In this document: piece after piece, positions 1-8,185 of the stretch
How positions within the stretch are numbered: position 1 is the first letter of the stretch
How the letters are laid out: each line of letters begins with the position of its first letter
DNA from: CAYQZD01 sp964421875
Lineage (GTDB): Bacteria; Electryoneota; Tariuqbacteria; Tariuqbacterales; Tariuqbacteraceae
Direction of reading: 5' to 3'
NCBI GenBank assembly: GCA_964421875.1
Contig: CAYQZD010000039.1
Location: forward strand, 1-32,053
DNA: 32,053 bases
The notes under the pieces: generated by a model
The model's input: the letters and a program-made list of their open reading frames with translations, nothing else
Told to the model about the DNA's origin: nothing
Database searches by the model: none
Program-made: the position numbers and the translations under genes

Positions 1-398
1 TCTGACAGTAGAATAATCGAGGTTCAGATTCCCGACGCGTTCACTTCGCTCACTTGCGGAAATGACAAATTTTCCCAATACTCCACAGACCTAAACTGAT
101 ACATATTGAAAGTATATTATACATATAGTGTTTAAAATTAAAGGTTCATCTCCAGAGTAGTTGCAAAATATCTTGCTTTTAGGATTAACGCTCGTTGCTA
201 TGATGATTAATTCTCAAAACGTTGTCACTCCCGCGAAAGCGGGAGTCCAGGAAAATCTCTTTTAAGAAAAAACTGGATTCCGGCTTTCGCTCGGAATGAC
301 AAGCGCGCTTCTTTTGGGCTAATGCCCCAGCTTTGATTTGTACTTGATACTTGCAACTAAAATGGAGAAGAGCCAAATTAAACATATAGAGTTTTGAA
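1..398. other. Gene-free left edge with dispersed palindromic repeats
   Basis: I see no convincing gene here. The stretch holds two repeat-like segments: one around 45-103 that ends with a motif recurring inverted near 7259-7280, and a paired-hairpin repeat at 223-301. The sequence between them is AT-rich, with no good promoter that I can assign to the cyclase gene at 399. Confidence 0.6.
223..301. repeat. Paired-hairpin dispersed repeat (GAATGACA family)
   Basis: Two hairpins lie in inverted orientation to each other. The first is ACTCCCGC (227-234), GAAA loop, GCGGGAGT (239-246). The second is ATTCCG (277-282) pairing with CGGAAT (292-297). Both have the outer form TGTCA...CCAG / CTGG...TGACA, so the whole 79-bp unit is itself an imperfect inverted repeat, like a small MITE or paired REP. 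Related units occur at 9236-9310, 9896-9926 and 19237-19263. Confidence 0.8.
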
Positions 399-2639
399 AT
401 GAAACGGAAATTGGCAGCCATAATGTTCACCGACATCACTGGATATACCTCTATAATGTCGGTGGATGAAGGCAAAGCATTAGCGGCTTTGGAAAAGCAG
501 AGAAATTTGTTTAAACCCATCATCGAAAAGTATCAAGGCGAATGGTTGAAGGAGATGGGGGACGGGACCTTGAGCTGTTTCCACAGCGCTTCGGAAGCGG
601 TCAAGTGCGCTATCGAAATACAGCGGGCGCTGGAAACGGAAGCGGATTTTAAAGTCCGCATCGGGATACATATAGGGGATGTGGTGTTTTCAGAAGGGGA
701 TGTATATGGCGATGGTGTGAACATAGCGTCAAGAATAGAGCCAGTATCCGAACCGGGCGGTATCTGCGTTTCAGAATCGGTGTATGAACATCTGGCGAAC
801 AAACCGGAATATCACACTGAGTTTGTCGGCGAGAAGAAACTGAAGAATGTTCCCAGACCGGTGAAGGTGTATTCGGTATCTACAACCGGGAAACAAATTG
901 TTAGTAGGAGCGGGAAAAGAGCCGGGAAAAGCGCAATTCTTCGAAAATGGAAAAGATACTTAGTGTATGCTATTCTGTCGATGTTCATAATTGCATTCGG
1001 GATTTTCCTTCTTAAAAAATTTCCTATAAAATCAAAGCCCGATGAAAAGAAAGTGCTTCTGGTATTGCCGTTTGAGAATTTGGGGAATCCGGAAGACGAA
1101 TATTTCGCAGATGGGATTACTGAGGAGATAATAAGCAGACTGGCGCAATTACGGGAACTCGGAGTCATAAGCAGGACAACTGCGATAAGCTATAAAAACA
1201 CAGACAAATCTCTAAAAGAAATCGGCGCTGAAGTCGGCGTCGATTATATCCTTGAAGGAACGATTCGCTGGGACCATTCGGAAAATGATAAAGGGAGAAT
1301 CAGAGTCACACCGCAGTTGATTCATGTTGAAGACGATGTTCATTTATGGGCGGATAGGTTCGATTCAGTGCTGGAAGATGTTTTCTCGGTTCAGACTCAA
1401 ATTGCGGAGAAAGTGGTTCATTATCTCGATATAACTCTGGTGAAATATGACATTGAAGTTCTAAAGCAAATACCCACTACAAATATAGACGCTTATGAAT
1501 ACTATCTAAAGGGAATTGAATATTATAATAAAAGTTTCTGGTATAGTGATTTGGATAGTTCAATCGTTAATTTTCGTAAAGCGGTTGAAATCGATTCAAA
1601 TTTTGCTCAAGCGTATGCAAAGATGTCGATGGCTTGTTCAAAACACTATAATCTATTTGCTATCAATGGACAATATATAAATGAAGCAAAGGAAGCAGTG
1701 GAAAAGGCTGATAAACTCGCTCCTGAATCTCCGGATACATATATAGCTTATGGTTATTACTATTCATATTGCCAGAATGATTATGATATGGCTCTTAAAC
1801 AATTTGAATCGGCTTTCAGGCTTTCACCCAACAGCGCAGCCACATTGGAAGCTATGGCTTTCATTCAAGGAAGACTTGGGGATTTTAACAAATCAATAAG
1901 CAATATGAAAAAAGCCTTGAAATTGAATCCTAATTCGAGGATGCTATTGGATGATATTGGCTCGGCATATCAATACCTGCGGAAGTTCGATGAAGCAGAG
2001 GTCTATTTTGAAAAGGCGATTGAAATCGCTCCGGATTGGGACATACCGGTGATGGAAAAAGCGCTTAATTGTATTTGTAAAAACGGGGACATAGATAAGG
2101 CTCGAGAAATTATAGATGAAGGTATGAAAAGAGTTGACAATCCTGATGCAATTCTAAAGCGCTTCTATGGCATGTTATTATCATATGAAGGAAAATTCAG
2201 TGAAGCGCTATCTATTACCGAATACCCGACAGAGAAAGCGTCTTATTACTATTTTATGGGTGAGGACAGTATGGCTGCCTTGGGTTTTGAAGATATTAAA
2301 GCTAATATGGAATATATGGTTAATAATCAGCCTAATAGTTCTTCAAATTATTTATGGTTAGGAATAGCTTATGCCGGATTAGGCAGGAAAGATGAAGCGA
2401 TTGAATCAGGTTTGAAGGGCGTGGAATTAAATAATAATGGACCTGCTATGTATCAATTAGCGTTCATTTATGTTATGACCGGGGAATATGATAAAGCTAT
2501 CGACCAATTGGAATATATTCTGGAAATACCTTCCTATATAACAGTTCCTTTTTTAAAATTGGAACCGCTTTGGATACCTATAAGAGAGCATCCACGATTC
2601 ATCGCGCTGCTCGAAAAATACGGTAACCAGGACCGTTAG
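399..2639 (+). CDS. Membrane-anchored class III adenylate cyclase with TolB-like and TPR domains
   Basis: Makes cAMP from ATP, by similarity to class III cyclases. The cyclase domain is N-terminal (about residues 1-165). The two metal-binding aspartates are visible as D12 (FTDITGY) and D55 (EMGDG). The base- and transition-state residues are in place as K51, D101, N108 and R112 (DVYGDGVNIASR); Lys plus Asp points to ATP rather than GTP. One membrane helix follows (about 187-205), then a TolB/FlgO-like N-terminal-type domain (about 219-345, VLPFENLG...EYFADGITEEI). The rest is TPR repeats to the end (for example VEIDSNFAQAYAKM, LKLNPNSRMLLDDIG). The cyclase domain precedes the only membrane helix, so it is probably cytoplasmic with the TPRs across the membrane; that topology is inferred. 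The ATG at 399 has only a weak upstream ribosome site. The gene runs convergent to the next one with a 50-bp gap. Confidence 0.92.
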   Translation: MKRKLAAIMFTDITGYTSIMSVDEGKALAALEKQRNLFKPIIEKYQGEWLKEMGDGTLSCFHSASEAVKCAIEIQRALETEADFKVRIGIHIGDVVFSEGDVYGDGVNIASRIEPVSEPGGICVSESVYEHLANKPEYHTEFVGEKKLKNVPRPVKVYSVSTTGKQIVSRSGKRAGKSAILRKWKRYLVYAILSMFIIAFGIFLLKKFPIKSKPDEKKVLLVLPFENLGNPEDEYFADGITEEIISRLAQLRELGVISRTTAISYKNTDKSLKEIGAEVGVDYILEGTIRWDHSENDKGRIRVTPQLIHVEDDVHLWADRFDSVLEDVFSVQTQIAEKVVHYLDITLVKYDIEVLKQIPTTNIDAYEYYLKGIEYYNKSFWYSDLDSSIVNFRKAVEIDSNFAQAYAKMSMACSKHYNLFAINGQYINEAKEAVEKADKLAPESPDTYIAYGYYYSYCQNDYDMALKQFESAFRLSPNSAATLEAMAFIQGRLGDFNKSISNMKKALKLNPNSRMLLDDIGSAYQYLRKFDEAEVYFEKAIEIAPDWDIPVMEKALNCICKNGDIDKAREIIDEGMKRVDNPDAILKRFYGMLLSYEGKFSEALSITEYPTEKASYYYFMGEDSMAALGFEDIKANMEYMVNNQPNSSSNYLWLGIAYAGLGRKDEAIESGLKGVELNNNGPAMYQLAFIYVMTGEYDKAIDQLEYILEIPSYITVPFLKLEPLWIPIREHPRFIALLEKYGNQDR

Positions 2640-2689
2640 GATGCATAGTCTTCTTTAAAGCCTTTGGATTGTATATAATTCTCCCCCCC

Positions 2690-3322
2690 TCACACAAACG
2701 CCGCCTCCTCATTCGCTCTTAACAGCACCAACCCCAATATCACACTGGTCACCGGGAATAAAAGCACCGCCGCCAATGGTGAGAGGAACACCGTCAACTC
2801 GCAGAAACCCGCTATCAATGTTATATAGCCGAAAACCTTCAGCAGGTCGTTGGTGAAGTCCTTCTTCTTTATCAGGTTGACCGCGATGAAAATGTCTATG
2901 ATACCGATCGCCACCATTGAAACGGCGATGAATGAAATATAGGCGACGCCCAAAGTCATTTCCGGCACCGGCCAATACACAACCACCAACGCATTCATCA
3001 GCATCATACCGACGGTGAATACGATGCTCCAGATGATGGATAGGGTGATGAGCAGGTCGATGTCGTGGAAATCGTAGCGTTCGTTCAGGTACTTGCGGAA
3101 CATTATAAGCACATAGACGCCGATTCCGGTCAAAACGACGAACAATATGTCGCTGGGATCGTATATTGGTCCCCTGTGATGGAACCCGGACATTCCCCGC
3201 AAGCTATGGAAAGATCCCCCTCCCATTAAACCCATTATTATGCCGAAGATGAGGCTGATGGGGAAAAGGATGGCTTGCACTATAGCCAGCCATCCCGCTG
3301 TGGCGTAGCGGTTTTCGCTCAT
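2690..3322 (-). CDS. Polytopic membrane protein paired with an XRE regulator (DUF2975-like)
   Basis: A 210-residue hydrophobic protein with about five to six predicted membrane segments: near residues 10-35 (LAIVQAILFPISLIFGIIMG), 58-75, 90-112, 120-145, 160-180 and 185-203. A short Gly/His-rich loop (MGGGSFHSLRGMSGFHHRG) follows the first segment. I recognise no catalytic motif. It is the second gene of a minus-strand pair with the small HTH protein at 3380-3586 (57-bp gap). That arrangement is typical of DUF2975/YozG-type pairs, in which the regulator controls its membrane partner; the family name is by context and general look, not a confirmed match. A decayed copy of its C-terminal end lies upstream at 3691-3777, so the locus once held a duplicate. 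Confidence 0.75.
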   Translation of the reverse strand: MSENRYATAGWLAIVQAILFPISLIFGIIMGLMGGGSFHSLRGMSGFHHRGPIYDPSDILFVVLTGIGVYVLIMFRKYLNERYDFHDIDLLITLSIIWSIVFTVGMMLMNALVVVYWPVPEMTLGVAYISFIAVSMVAIGIIDIFIAVNLIKKKDFTNDLLKVFGYITLIAGFCELTVFLSPLAAVLLFPVTSVILGLVLLRANEEAAFV

Positions 3323-3379
3323 TTTTTACCACTCCTGAAATTTATGTTCTTTGATTGTGTTCATCGTTAAACCGAAAAC

Positions 3380-3586
3380 CTAATCCTGCTTGTATTCGAG
3401 GATGTCGCCCGGCTGACAGTCCAGTTCCCGGCAAATCGCCTCCAGGGTGCTGAAACGGATCCCCTTCACTCTGCCGGTTTTCAGCAGCGACAGGTTGGTG
3501 ACGGAAATACCGACCTTTTCCGCCAGGTCGGTCAGCTTCATTTTCCGTTTCACCAGCATCAAATCGAGGTTTACTAAAATAGTCAT
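3380..3586 (-). CDS. Small XRE/YozG-like helix-turn-helix regulator
   Basis: A 68-residue Cro/C1-type DNA-binding protein with no other domain. The helix-turn-helix is clear: KLTDLAEKVGISVTNLSLLK (about 17-36), followed by the third-helix segment FSTLEAICRELDCQPGDILEY that is standard in the YozG-like subfamily. The N-terminus MTILVNLDLMLVKRKM matches that subfamily's usual start, so the ATG at 3586 is favoured over the internal Met10. No Shine-Dalgarno precedes it; the predicted +1 falls on the A of this ATG (see the promoter entry), suggesting a leaderless mRNA. It probably represses itself and the downstream membrane protein through the phased octamers at 3606-3655. Confidence 0.9.
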   Translation of the reverse strand: MTILVNLDLMLVKRKMKLTDLAEKVGISVTNLSLLKTGRVKGIRFSTLEAICRELDCQPGDILEYKQD

Positions 3587-3592
3587 AGTGCG

Positions 3593-3621
3593 AATATAAG
3601 AAATAATTTTATGAATGTCAA
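3593..3621 (-). promoter_or_regulatory. Sigma-70-type promoter of the XRE/membrane-protein pair
   Basis: On the minus strand a perfect -35 TTGACA (3621-3616), a 17-bp spacer and a -10 TATATT (3598-3593). Seven bases further on is position 3586, the A of the start codon. The leader would therefore be zero or nearly zero nucleotides long. Confidence 0.75.
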
Positions 3622-3655
3622 GGAAAATTTTATGAAAAACATAAAATATTTTATG
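3606..3655. promoter_or_regulatory. Operator array: octamer ATTTTATG at exact 21-bp spacing
   Basis: ATTTTATG occurs at 3606-3613, 3627-3634 and 3648-3655, each 21 bp apart (two helical turns). An inverted copy CATAAAAT at 3640-3647 makes a perfect palindrome with the middle copy around an AAAAA centre. One copy lies inside the -35/-10 spacer of the minus-strand promoter, the next just upstream of the -35. The layout fits cooperative binding on one DNA face, most simply by the adjacent XRE protein. Confidence 0.65.
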
Positions 3656-3690
3656 TATTCTTGGATGTTATCCTATTGGTGAGACCTCCT

Positions 3691-3777
3691 TTACAGTCCA
3701 AGAATCAGTACTGCCGGGGGCTGGATTGTCGCTGCTATTAGCGGCGGTAACACCTTCAACTCACAGAAATCCACAGC
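3691..3777 (-). pseudogene. Relic C-terminus of a duplicate of the 2690-3322 membrane protein
   Basis: Read on the minus strand, this stretch encodes AVDFCELKVLPPLIAA followed by TIQPPAVLILGL and a stop at 3691. It aligns with the end of the membrane protein (GFCELTVFLSPLAA ... SVILGLVLL): FCEL, V, PL, AA and ILGL are shared. Further upstream in the same frame a stop appears within about 30 bases, and nothing else of the gene remains. It lies upstream of the XRE promoter, on the far side from the intact copy, which suggests a tandem duplication that decayed. Confidence 0.55.
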
Positions 3778-3883
3778 CTCCCCCCCGCAAAAATTTTTTA
3801 CCTATCCTTGCTTTTATCCCAAAATTTTCCTATGTTAGTAACAATTATCACAAACCTCATATGGAAACCTTCTAAAGGCTCCC

Positions 3884-4288
3884 ATGGTGACCGAACCTCG
3901 AAAAATTCGAAACACCCGTCAGCGTAACGCGGTACTAGAGGCCGTACGGCGCGTCAAATCCCACCCCACCGCCGATGAAGTTTACCGGATGGTGAAGGAG
4001 AAAATTCCTCAAATCAGTTTGGGAACCGTTTACCGCAACCTTGAACTACTGTGTGAACTTGGTCTGGTGCAAAAACTGGATTCCCCCGGTGGGCAGAGGA
4101 GGTTCGATGGCAATCCCCGAAATCACTACCACATCCGTTGCATATCCTGTAATAAAATCATCGACCTTGAGATTGAGACTATTCCTGACCTCGATAAATA
4201 CCTCGTGAAGAAAACCGATTTCGAAATCACCGGACACCGGCTGGAATTCCTCGGAATATGCCCTGATTGCCAGGACAGCAAGGATTAA
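3884..4288 (+). CDS. perR: Peroxide-sensing Fur-family repressor, PerR type
   Basis: A 134-residue Fur-family metalloregulator; winged helix first (about 1-78, including TVYRNLELL), dimerisation/metal domain after. Its metal residues line up with Bacillus subtilis PerR at a constant offset of ten. The sensing-site ligands are H27, D75, H81, H83 and D94 (B. subtilis H37, D85, H91, H93, D104). The structural zinc cysteines are C86/C89 and C126/C129. The aspartate at 94 is the residue linked in that family to peroxide rather than iron sensing. An AAAGG element five bases before the ATG supports the start. The likely role is derepressing oxidative-stress genes, for which the ferritin-like genes and rubredoxin at 7397-9516 are the obvious local candidates; that link is inferred. 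Confidence 0.9.
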   Translation: MVTEPRKIRNTRQRNAVLEAVRRVKSHPTADEVYRMVKEKIPQISLGTVYRNLELLCELGLVQKLDSPGGQRRFDGNPRNHYHIRCISCNKIIDLEIETIPDLDKYLVKKTDFEITGHRLEFLGICPDCQDSKD

Positions 4289-4323
4289 CCGGAATAGACT
4301 TAGGATTCTAAAGGAGATTGACT

Positions 4324-4548
4324 GTGACCTCTAACCCCCTCGATTCTGCCACTGAGCAGGAAGTGATTTTAAACGCCCTTAAGGATTTCGCCGAACCGGT
4401 GGGTAACAAGGAAATAGCGGAAAAAGCCGGACTTGATGTTAAAAAGGTTGCTGCCAGGATGAGCGCCTTGAAGAAGAAAGGATTCGCCGAAAGTCCCCTC
4501 CGCTGTAAATACTGCATTACCGACAAAGGGCGAGCGGAAATCGGCTGA
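4324..4548 (+). CDS. Small winged-helix DNA-binding protein
   Basis: A 74-residue protein, probably a stand-alone winged helix-turn-helix. The core NKEIAEKAGLDVKKVAARMS is a clear recognition segment, followed by LKKKGFAE and a short wing ending CITDKGRAEIG. Two cysteines (LRCKYC) could bind metal, but there is no second pair. Start choice: AAGGAG at 4311-4316 sits seven bases before GTG 4324 and only one base before the in-frame TTG 4318, so GTG is preferred. It follows perR by 35 bp and is probably co-transcribed. Target unknown. Confidence 0.75.
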   Translation: MTSNPLDSATEQEVILNALKDFAEPVGNKEIAEKAGLDVKKVAARMSALKKKGFAESPLRCKYCITDKGRAEIG

Positions 4549-4667
4549 TATGGAAGAAGAAAGCTCGCCGGTGAGAGTCTGCTTTTTTTAAGTTGAGAGT
4601 TTTGGTAAATTGACTCCTTGTTTTGATAAAATATAGGGCAGTAGACAGGGCTTACCGGAGGAGGACA

Positions 4668-7100
4668 ATGAGATACATAATATCTTTAGCATTAACCATA
4701 GCCATAACCGCCGGAGCCTCCGCGGAATCGATTATCACCGGTAAGATTACCGATTCCGGGACAAATGAGCCGCTGGCTTACGTCAATATATACGTCGAGG
4801 GAACCTATATCGGGACCATTTCCAACGATGACGGCGAATACTACCTGAAGATACCTGTAATCCCGGCGAATGTTATAATCTCGCATTTGGGCTATAAAAC
4901 CGGCTCTTTGACAATCGAAAAGCCTGGGGATATAAAGGCTGATATTTCTTTGACGCCGTTTCATCTCCAACTCGAAGAAGTCGTAGTGACAGCCAAGGAT
5001 GAGAATCCCGCGCTGAGAATAATGCGAGAAGTGATTAAGAAAAAACAGGAATTCCGAAAACGAATGAAATCCTATAAAGCCAGAGCTTATACTCGGCTAA
5101 GGATTGAAAAGGACGACGTTATCGTTTCAATGGCGGAATCGGTTTCAAAAGTTTATTGGGATAGGGAGGAAGGCGCGCATGAAGATTTTGTAGCAGTCAA
5201 GAATTCGAAACAGCTCACCTACTTGACGGATATGGATGTCGGCGCCAGCAATGTCACTGACCTCTACAACGATAAAGTCGAACTGATAAACACTGGTTTT
5301 ATCACTCCTACCCATCCTAAAGCTCTGAACTATTACGACTTTAAAATCGCAGGACGGCAGTATCTGAACGACCAACTGGTTTATCATATAGAAGTGAAAC
5401 CCAAATCGAAACTTCAGCCGCTTTTCCTGGGTCGGATTTCCATATTGTATGAAGAATTCGCTATGATCGCTGCGGATTTGGAAACGCCCGACGATTATCA
5501 TTTTCACGAAATGCTGAAGAATTTCAAAGGCAAATATTCCCAGAAATTCAGCGATTATGGAGCTGAATTCTGGCTGCTGACGGACAGTCAGGTGGAGGAG
5601 AGTATAGAGCTGGATATGGGACTCCTCGCTTTTCCGGAAGGGACTGCCAGAAAAACCATTGTCATATCAGGCTACATGATTAATACCAACGTCAAAGACG
5701 ATATAGCCAGAATATCCACCGCAAACGAATCCGCCGAAACCGCTGCTCGGAAACTAGCTGTCGGAGAAGAATTCGAGGGATTCGAAATTGTGCCTCTGAC
5801 TCCGGCGGAAAAAAAATTATATGACCATCCCGATACAACCCTGACGATGATAAACACCTTCAGGCCTCGCGGGCTGATGGCGCCGTTTCTTATTAGTAAG
5901 GAAGATGATATCGAAGAAGCTATGCGAACCACCCGAGAATATGCGCCTATTGATATCAGGCCTAAAATTAAACCTCGGGGATGGTATAACCGGGTGGAAG
6001 GATTGAATGTTGGTATATCTTACAAAATGCTGTTCCGTGAGCGTTTGGATGTTTCTGCTGTGGGCGGGTATCGAACTTATATGGAGAGAGTATATTACTC
6101 TGGAAGACTGGCTTATCTGTTACAAAAAAGTGAACGAAATAAGAATGTTTTCATCGAATATTTCGACAAAACGGATACAAGATACAAATCGGATGTTTAT
6201 TCACAGACGGTTATGAGTCTGCTGCCACTGTTCGGTGAGGGCGATTATTTCGATTATTACAATCGGCGGGGATTTTCCGCCGGGATAGAATATGGCGTCG
6301 ATAAGCTTAAAACAACATTGAGCCTGGCTCTAAAGAGCGAGAACAACTATTCAATCGGGAAGAAATCGAATTGCAGCTTTTTCAATACCGGCTATCGACA
6401 GCGAATTAATCCGGCAATCGCTGAAGGAACGATGAATTCGGTTCTGTTTCGCCTCGACCTCGATCAAGCTTACTTTGCGGATTTCTTCGAGAAGACTTTC
6501 GGGAGAAGTCTTAAAAATCGGTTTATATTTGAAATCGAGCATAGTTCGCCAGACTATATGGATAGCGATTTCGATTTCACGTATTACAATCTTAGGGTAG
6601 ATTTAACACTGAAGACCTTCTTCCGAAACCGGTCCGATTACAATTACTTAAGGACGAGATTCGTCGCTGGTACATATGAAGGGGATTTGCCTCCGCAGCG
6701 ATACATGGCGCTCGACGGCAGTTTCTATGGTTATACCCCCTTCGGCATTTTCCGAACTTCATACAACAGACCTGTCACCGGCGAAAAACGGCTGGCGTTT
6801 TTCTGGGAACATAGTTTCACTTCGATACCGTTTGAAATTCTGGGATTGGATTACTGCGCTAATAATAAGTATGAATTCTACCTCAACGGCGCCCTGGGCC
6901 GAACCTGGATAGATGGTTATGATGAAACCGGACATAGCGTTTATAGTCCACATTATTACCGGGAATATCAGGGGGAAATAGGAGCTTCAATGAAGTTTAA
7001 GTTCCGTTTCATTTGGATTCGCCTGGACGGGACACGGAACCTGAATAACAGCCATTATTATCTGGGCTTCAACCTAAAGATGATAAGTCTGAGTTTTTAG
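4668..7100 (+). CDS. DUF5686-type outer-membrane protein with carboxypeptidase-regulatory-like domain
   Basis: An 810-residue exported protein. A signal peptide (MRYIISLALTIAITAGASA) is followed by a carboxypeptidase-regulatory-like beta-sandwich (about 22-110: GKITDSGTNEPLAYVNIYV, GTISNDDGEYYLKIP, VIISHLGYK). The remainder has the alternating, aromatic-rich texture of the DUF5686 family of Bacteroidota-like bacteria, and the C-terminal third looks like outer-membrane beta-strands ending in ...YLGFNLKMISLSF with a terminal Phe. Substrate unknown. The start is set by GGAGGAGG at 4657-4664 before ATG 4668; an upstream in-frame TTG (4623) would add a charged stretch before the signal peptide and is rejected. 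Transcribed alone as far as I can see. Confidence 0.82.
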   Translation: MRYIISLALTIAITAGASAESIITGKITDSGTNEPLAYVNIYVEGTYIGTISNDDGEYYLKIPVIPANVIISHLGYKTGSLTIEKPGDIKADISLTPFHLQLEEVVVTAKDENPALRIMREVIKKKQEFRKRMKSYKARAYTRLRIEKDDVIVSMAESVSKVYWDREEGAHEDFVAVKNSKQLTYLTDMDVGASNVTDLYNDKVELINTGFITPTHPKALNYYDFKIAGRQYLNDQLVYHIEVKPKSKLQPLFLGRISILYEEFAMIAADLETPDDYHFHEMLKNFKGKYSQKFSDYGAEFWLLTDSQVEESIELDMGLLAFPEGTARKTIVISGYMINTNVKDDIARISTANESAETAARKLAVGEEFEGFEIVPLTPAEKKLYDHPDTTLTMINTFRPRGLMAPFLISKEDDIEEAMRTTREYAPIDIRPKIKPRGWYNRVEGLNVGISYKMLFRERLDVSAVGGYRTYMERVYYSGRLAYLLQKSERNKNVFIEYFDKTDTRYKSDVYSQTVMSLLPLFGEGDYFDYYNRRGFSAGIEYGVDKLKTTLSLALKSENNYSIGKKSNCSFFNTGYRQRINPAIAEGTMNSVLFRLDLDQAYFADFFEKTFGRSLKNRFIFEIEHSSPDYMDSDFDFTYYNLRVDLTLKTFFRNRSDYNYLRTRFVAGTYEGDLPPQRYMALDGSFYGYTPFGIFRTSYNRPVTGEKRLAFFWEHSFTSIPFEILGLDYCANNKYEFYLNGALGRTWIDGYDETGHSVYSPHYYREYQGEIGASMKFKFRFIWIRLDGTRNLNNSHYYLGFNLKMISLSF

Positions 7101-7396
7101 CTGTATTGAAATGAAATCACAAGTGTGAATAATCTCCTTGTATAATATATACTTAATGCAATCTGAATATCTTTTTACTCAGTTAGGATAACAGATATAA
7201 GTGTTTGATATTAGCAAGATAGTGTTAAAGTATAAAGTCGTTTGTCATTAATATAAAGGTAACAGTTTAGGTCTGTGAAGTATCCGGAAAAGCTGGAATG
7301 ACAGCAGAGTTTTCGTTGACTTCATATGACTAAAGTGTTACCTATAAAGCAAATGAGCCTTATTCAACTTTAACTAATAATGTGGGGATTATTAAA
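7101..7396. other. AT-rich spacer with a dispersed repeat
   Basis: No gene seen. At 7259-7280 lies a 22-base motif that recurs inverted at 81-103, here followed by GGAATGACA. No terminator with a T-run is evident after the DUF5686 gene. Confidence 0.5.
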
Positions 7397-7834
7397 ATGA
7401 GCACCAAGGAAATCCAGGAAGCCATCGCTTCCAATATGGACAATTGGATGAAGGTGGAAAACGCTTCCGTCGCCTCCACCGGAGCTATCATCGAGAAGAC
7501 CGGGAATCCCATCATCCGTATGGTGGCTGAAATCATCCAGCGCGATTCCCTGATGCACTACCGTGTCCAGGAATTCATCCGCGATTCCCTGGAGAAGGAA
7601 ACCATCCAGCTTAATACCGAGGAGCTGGTGGAAGTCTGGGATTTGATTGAAAAGCACATCCAAATCGAGCAGAAGACCATCGACCTTGCCGAAATAGCCC
7701 TGGGAAAACTCAAAGGCAGGAAAATGATGGTGCAGGAATACCTCATACATTATCTGCTTACCGACGAACGAAAACACGAGGAACTGCTGTCCGACCTGTC
7801 CAAGATTAAACAGCAGATGTATCCGTACGGATAG
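7397..7834 (+). CDS. Ferritin-like four-helix diiron-type protein
   Basis: A 145-residue all-helical protein with ferritin-like spacing of acidic and His residues: E21 (KVENAS), RDSLMHYR near 50-56, HIQIEQ near 91-96, and a C-terminal DERKHEELL (ExxH) near 125-133. The ligand set is less regular than in the next two genes, so iron binding is probable but not certain. ATG 7397 was chosen because GGGGA lies about eight bases upstream; an in-frame GTG at 7382 has nothing before it. It is the first of three ferritin-like genes on the same strand, separated from the second by a 351-bp spacer. Probable role: iron handling or peroxide removal. Confidence 0.75.
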   Translation: MSTKEIQEAIASNMDNWMKVENASVASTGAIIEKTGNPIIRMVAEIIQRDSLMHYRVQEFIRDSLEKETIQLNTEELVEVWDLIEKHIQIEQKTIDLAEIALGKLKGRKMMVQEYLIHYLLTDERKHEELLSDLSKIKQQMYPYG

Positions 7835-8185
7835 TCAGAGCGCGACACAGAACATCGAATAACAAAAAATGCCCCGGGTTTTTTCAGAGATAATGCTTCG
7901 AAATTGGATATATTTCCGGGGAACTTGCTGAAATAAGCTAAGACTAAACGCAGCATTTGAAATATGCGGCAGAAGAATTTCGTAGATTCTATTTTTGACT
8001 TTAATGAGAAAAAATTATAAATTTTAAAATTTGAATCTAATTCGGTCGCGGTCTGCGCATATATTCTGAACAGTATTGAGTGAAAAAAGCCTTAAGAGGA
8101 TTTATAGCGCAATCCTCAACAACTTAGAAGGGAAATACAGGCTCGCGTATCGACGCTGCCGCTAACCAAGTAAAGGAGTTTTTTA
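7835..8185. other. AT-rich spacer with a candidate promoter for the rubrerythrin pair
   Basis: No gene is visible in these 351 bases. The middle is strongly AT-rich and holds TTGACT (7995-8000) and TATAAA (8016-8021), a spacing of only 15. No structured RNA is evident. Confidence 0.5.
8015..8029. promoter_or_regulatory. Possible PerR/Fur box
   Basis: The 15-mer TTATAAATTTTAAAA agrees with the B. subtilis PerR box (TTATAATnATTATAA) at 11 of the 14 defined positions and overlaps the candidate -10. In such AT-rich DNA chance matches are likely, so this is tentative. The reason to list it is that a PerR-type gene lies 4 kb away and rubrerythrin-like genes follow. Confidence 0.3.

Noticed and set aside
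185..523. Minus-strand open frame overlapping the cyclase start
   Set aside because: It lies over a palindromic repeat and the cyclase N-terminus; no signal peptide, domain or ribosome site.
4561..4592. Terminator after the small winged-helix gene (CTCGCCGGTGAG then T7)
   Set aside because: The T-run is good, but the palindrome leaves only about three pairs plus a wobble once a loop is allowed; too weak to list as a feature.
7868..7886. Terminator at the AAAAAATGCCCCGGGTTTTTT-like stretch after the first ferritin-like gene
   Set aside because: The GC core CCCGGG has no room for a loop, so a stable hairpin is unlikely.
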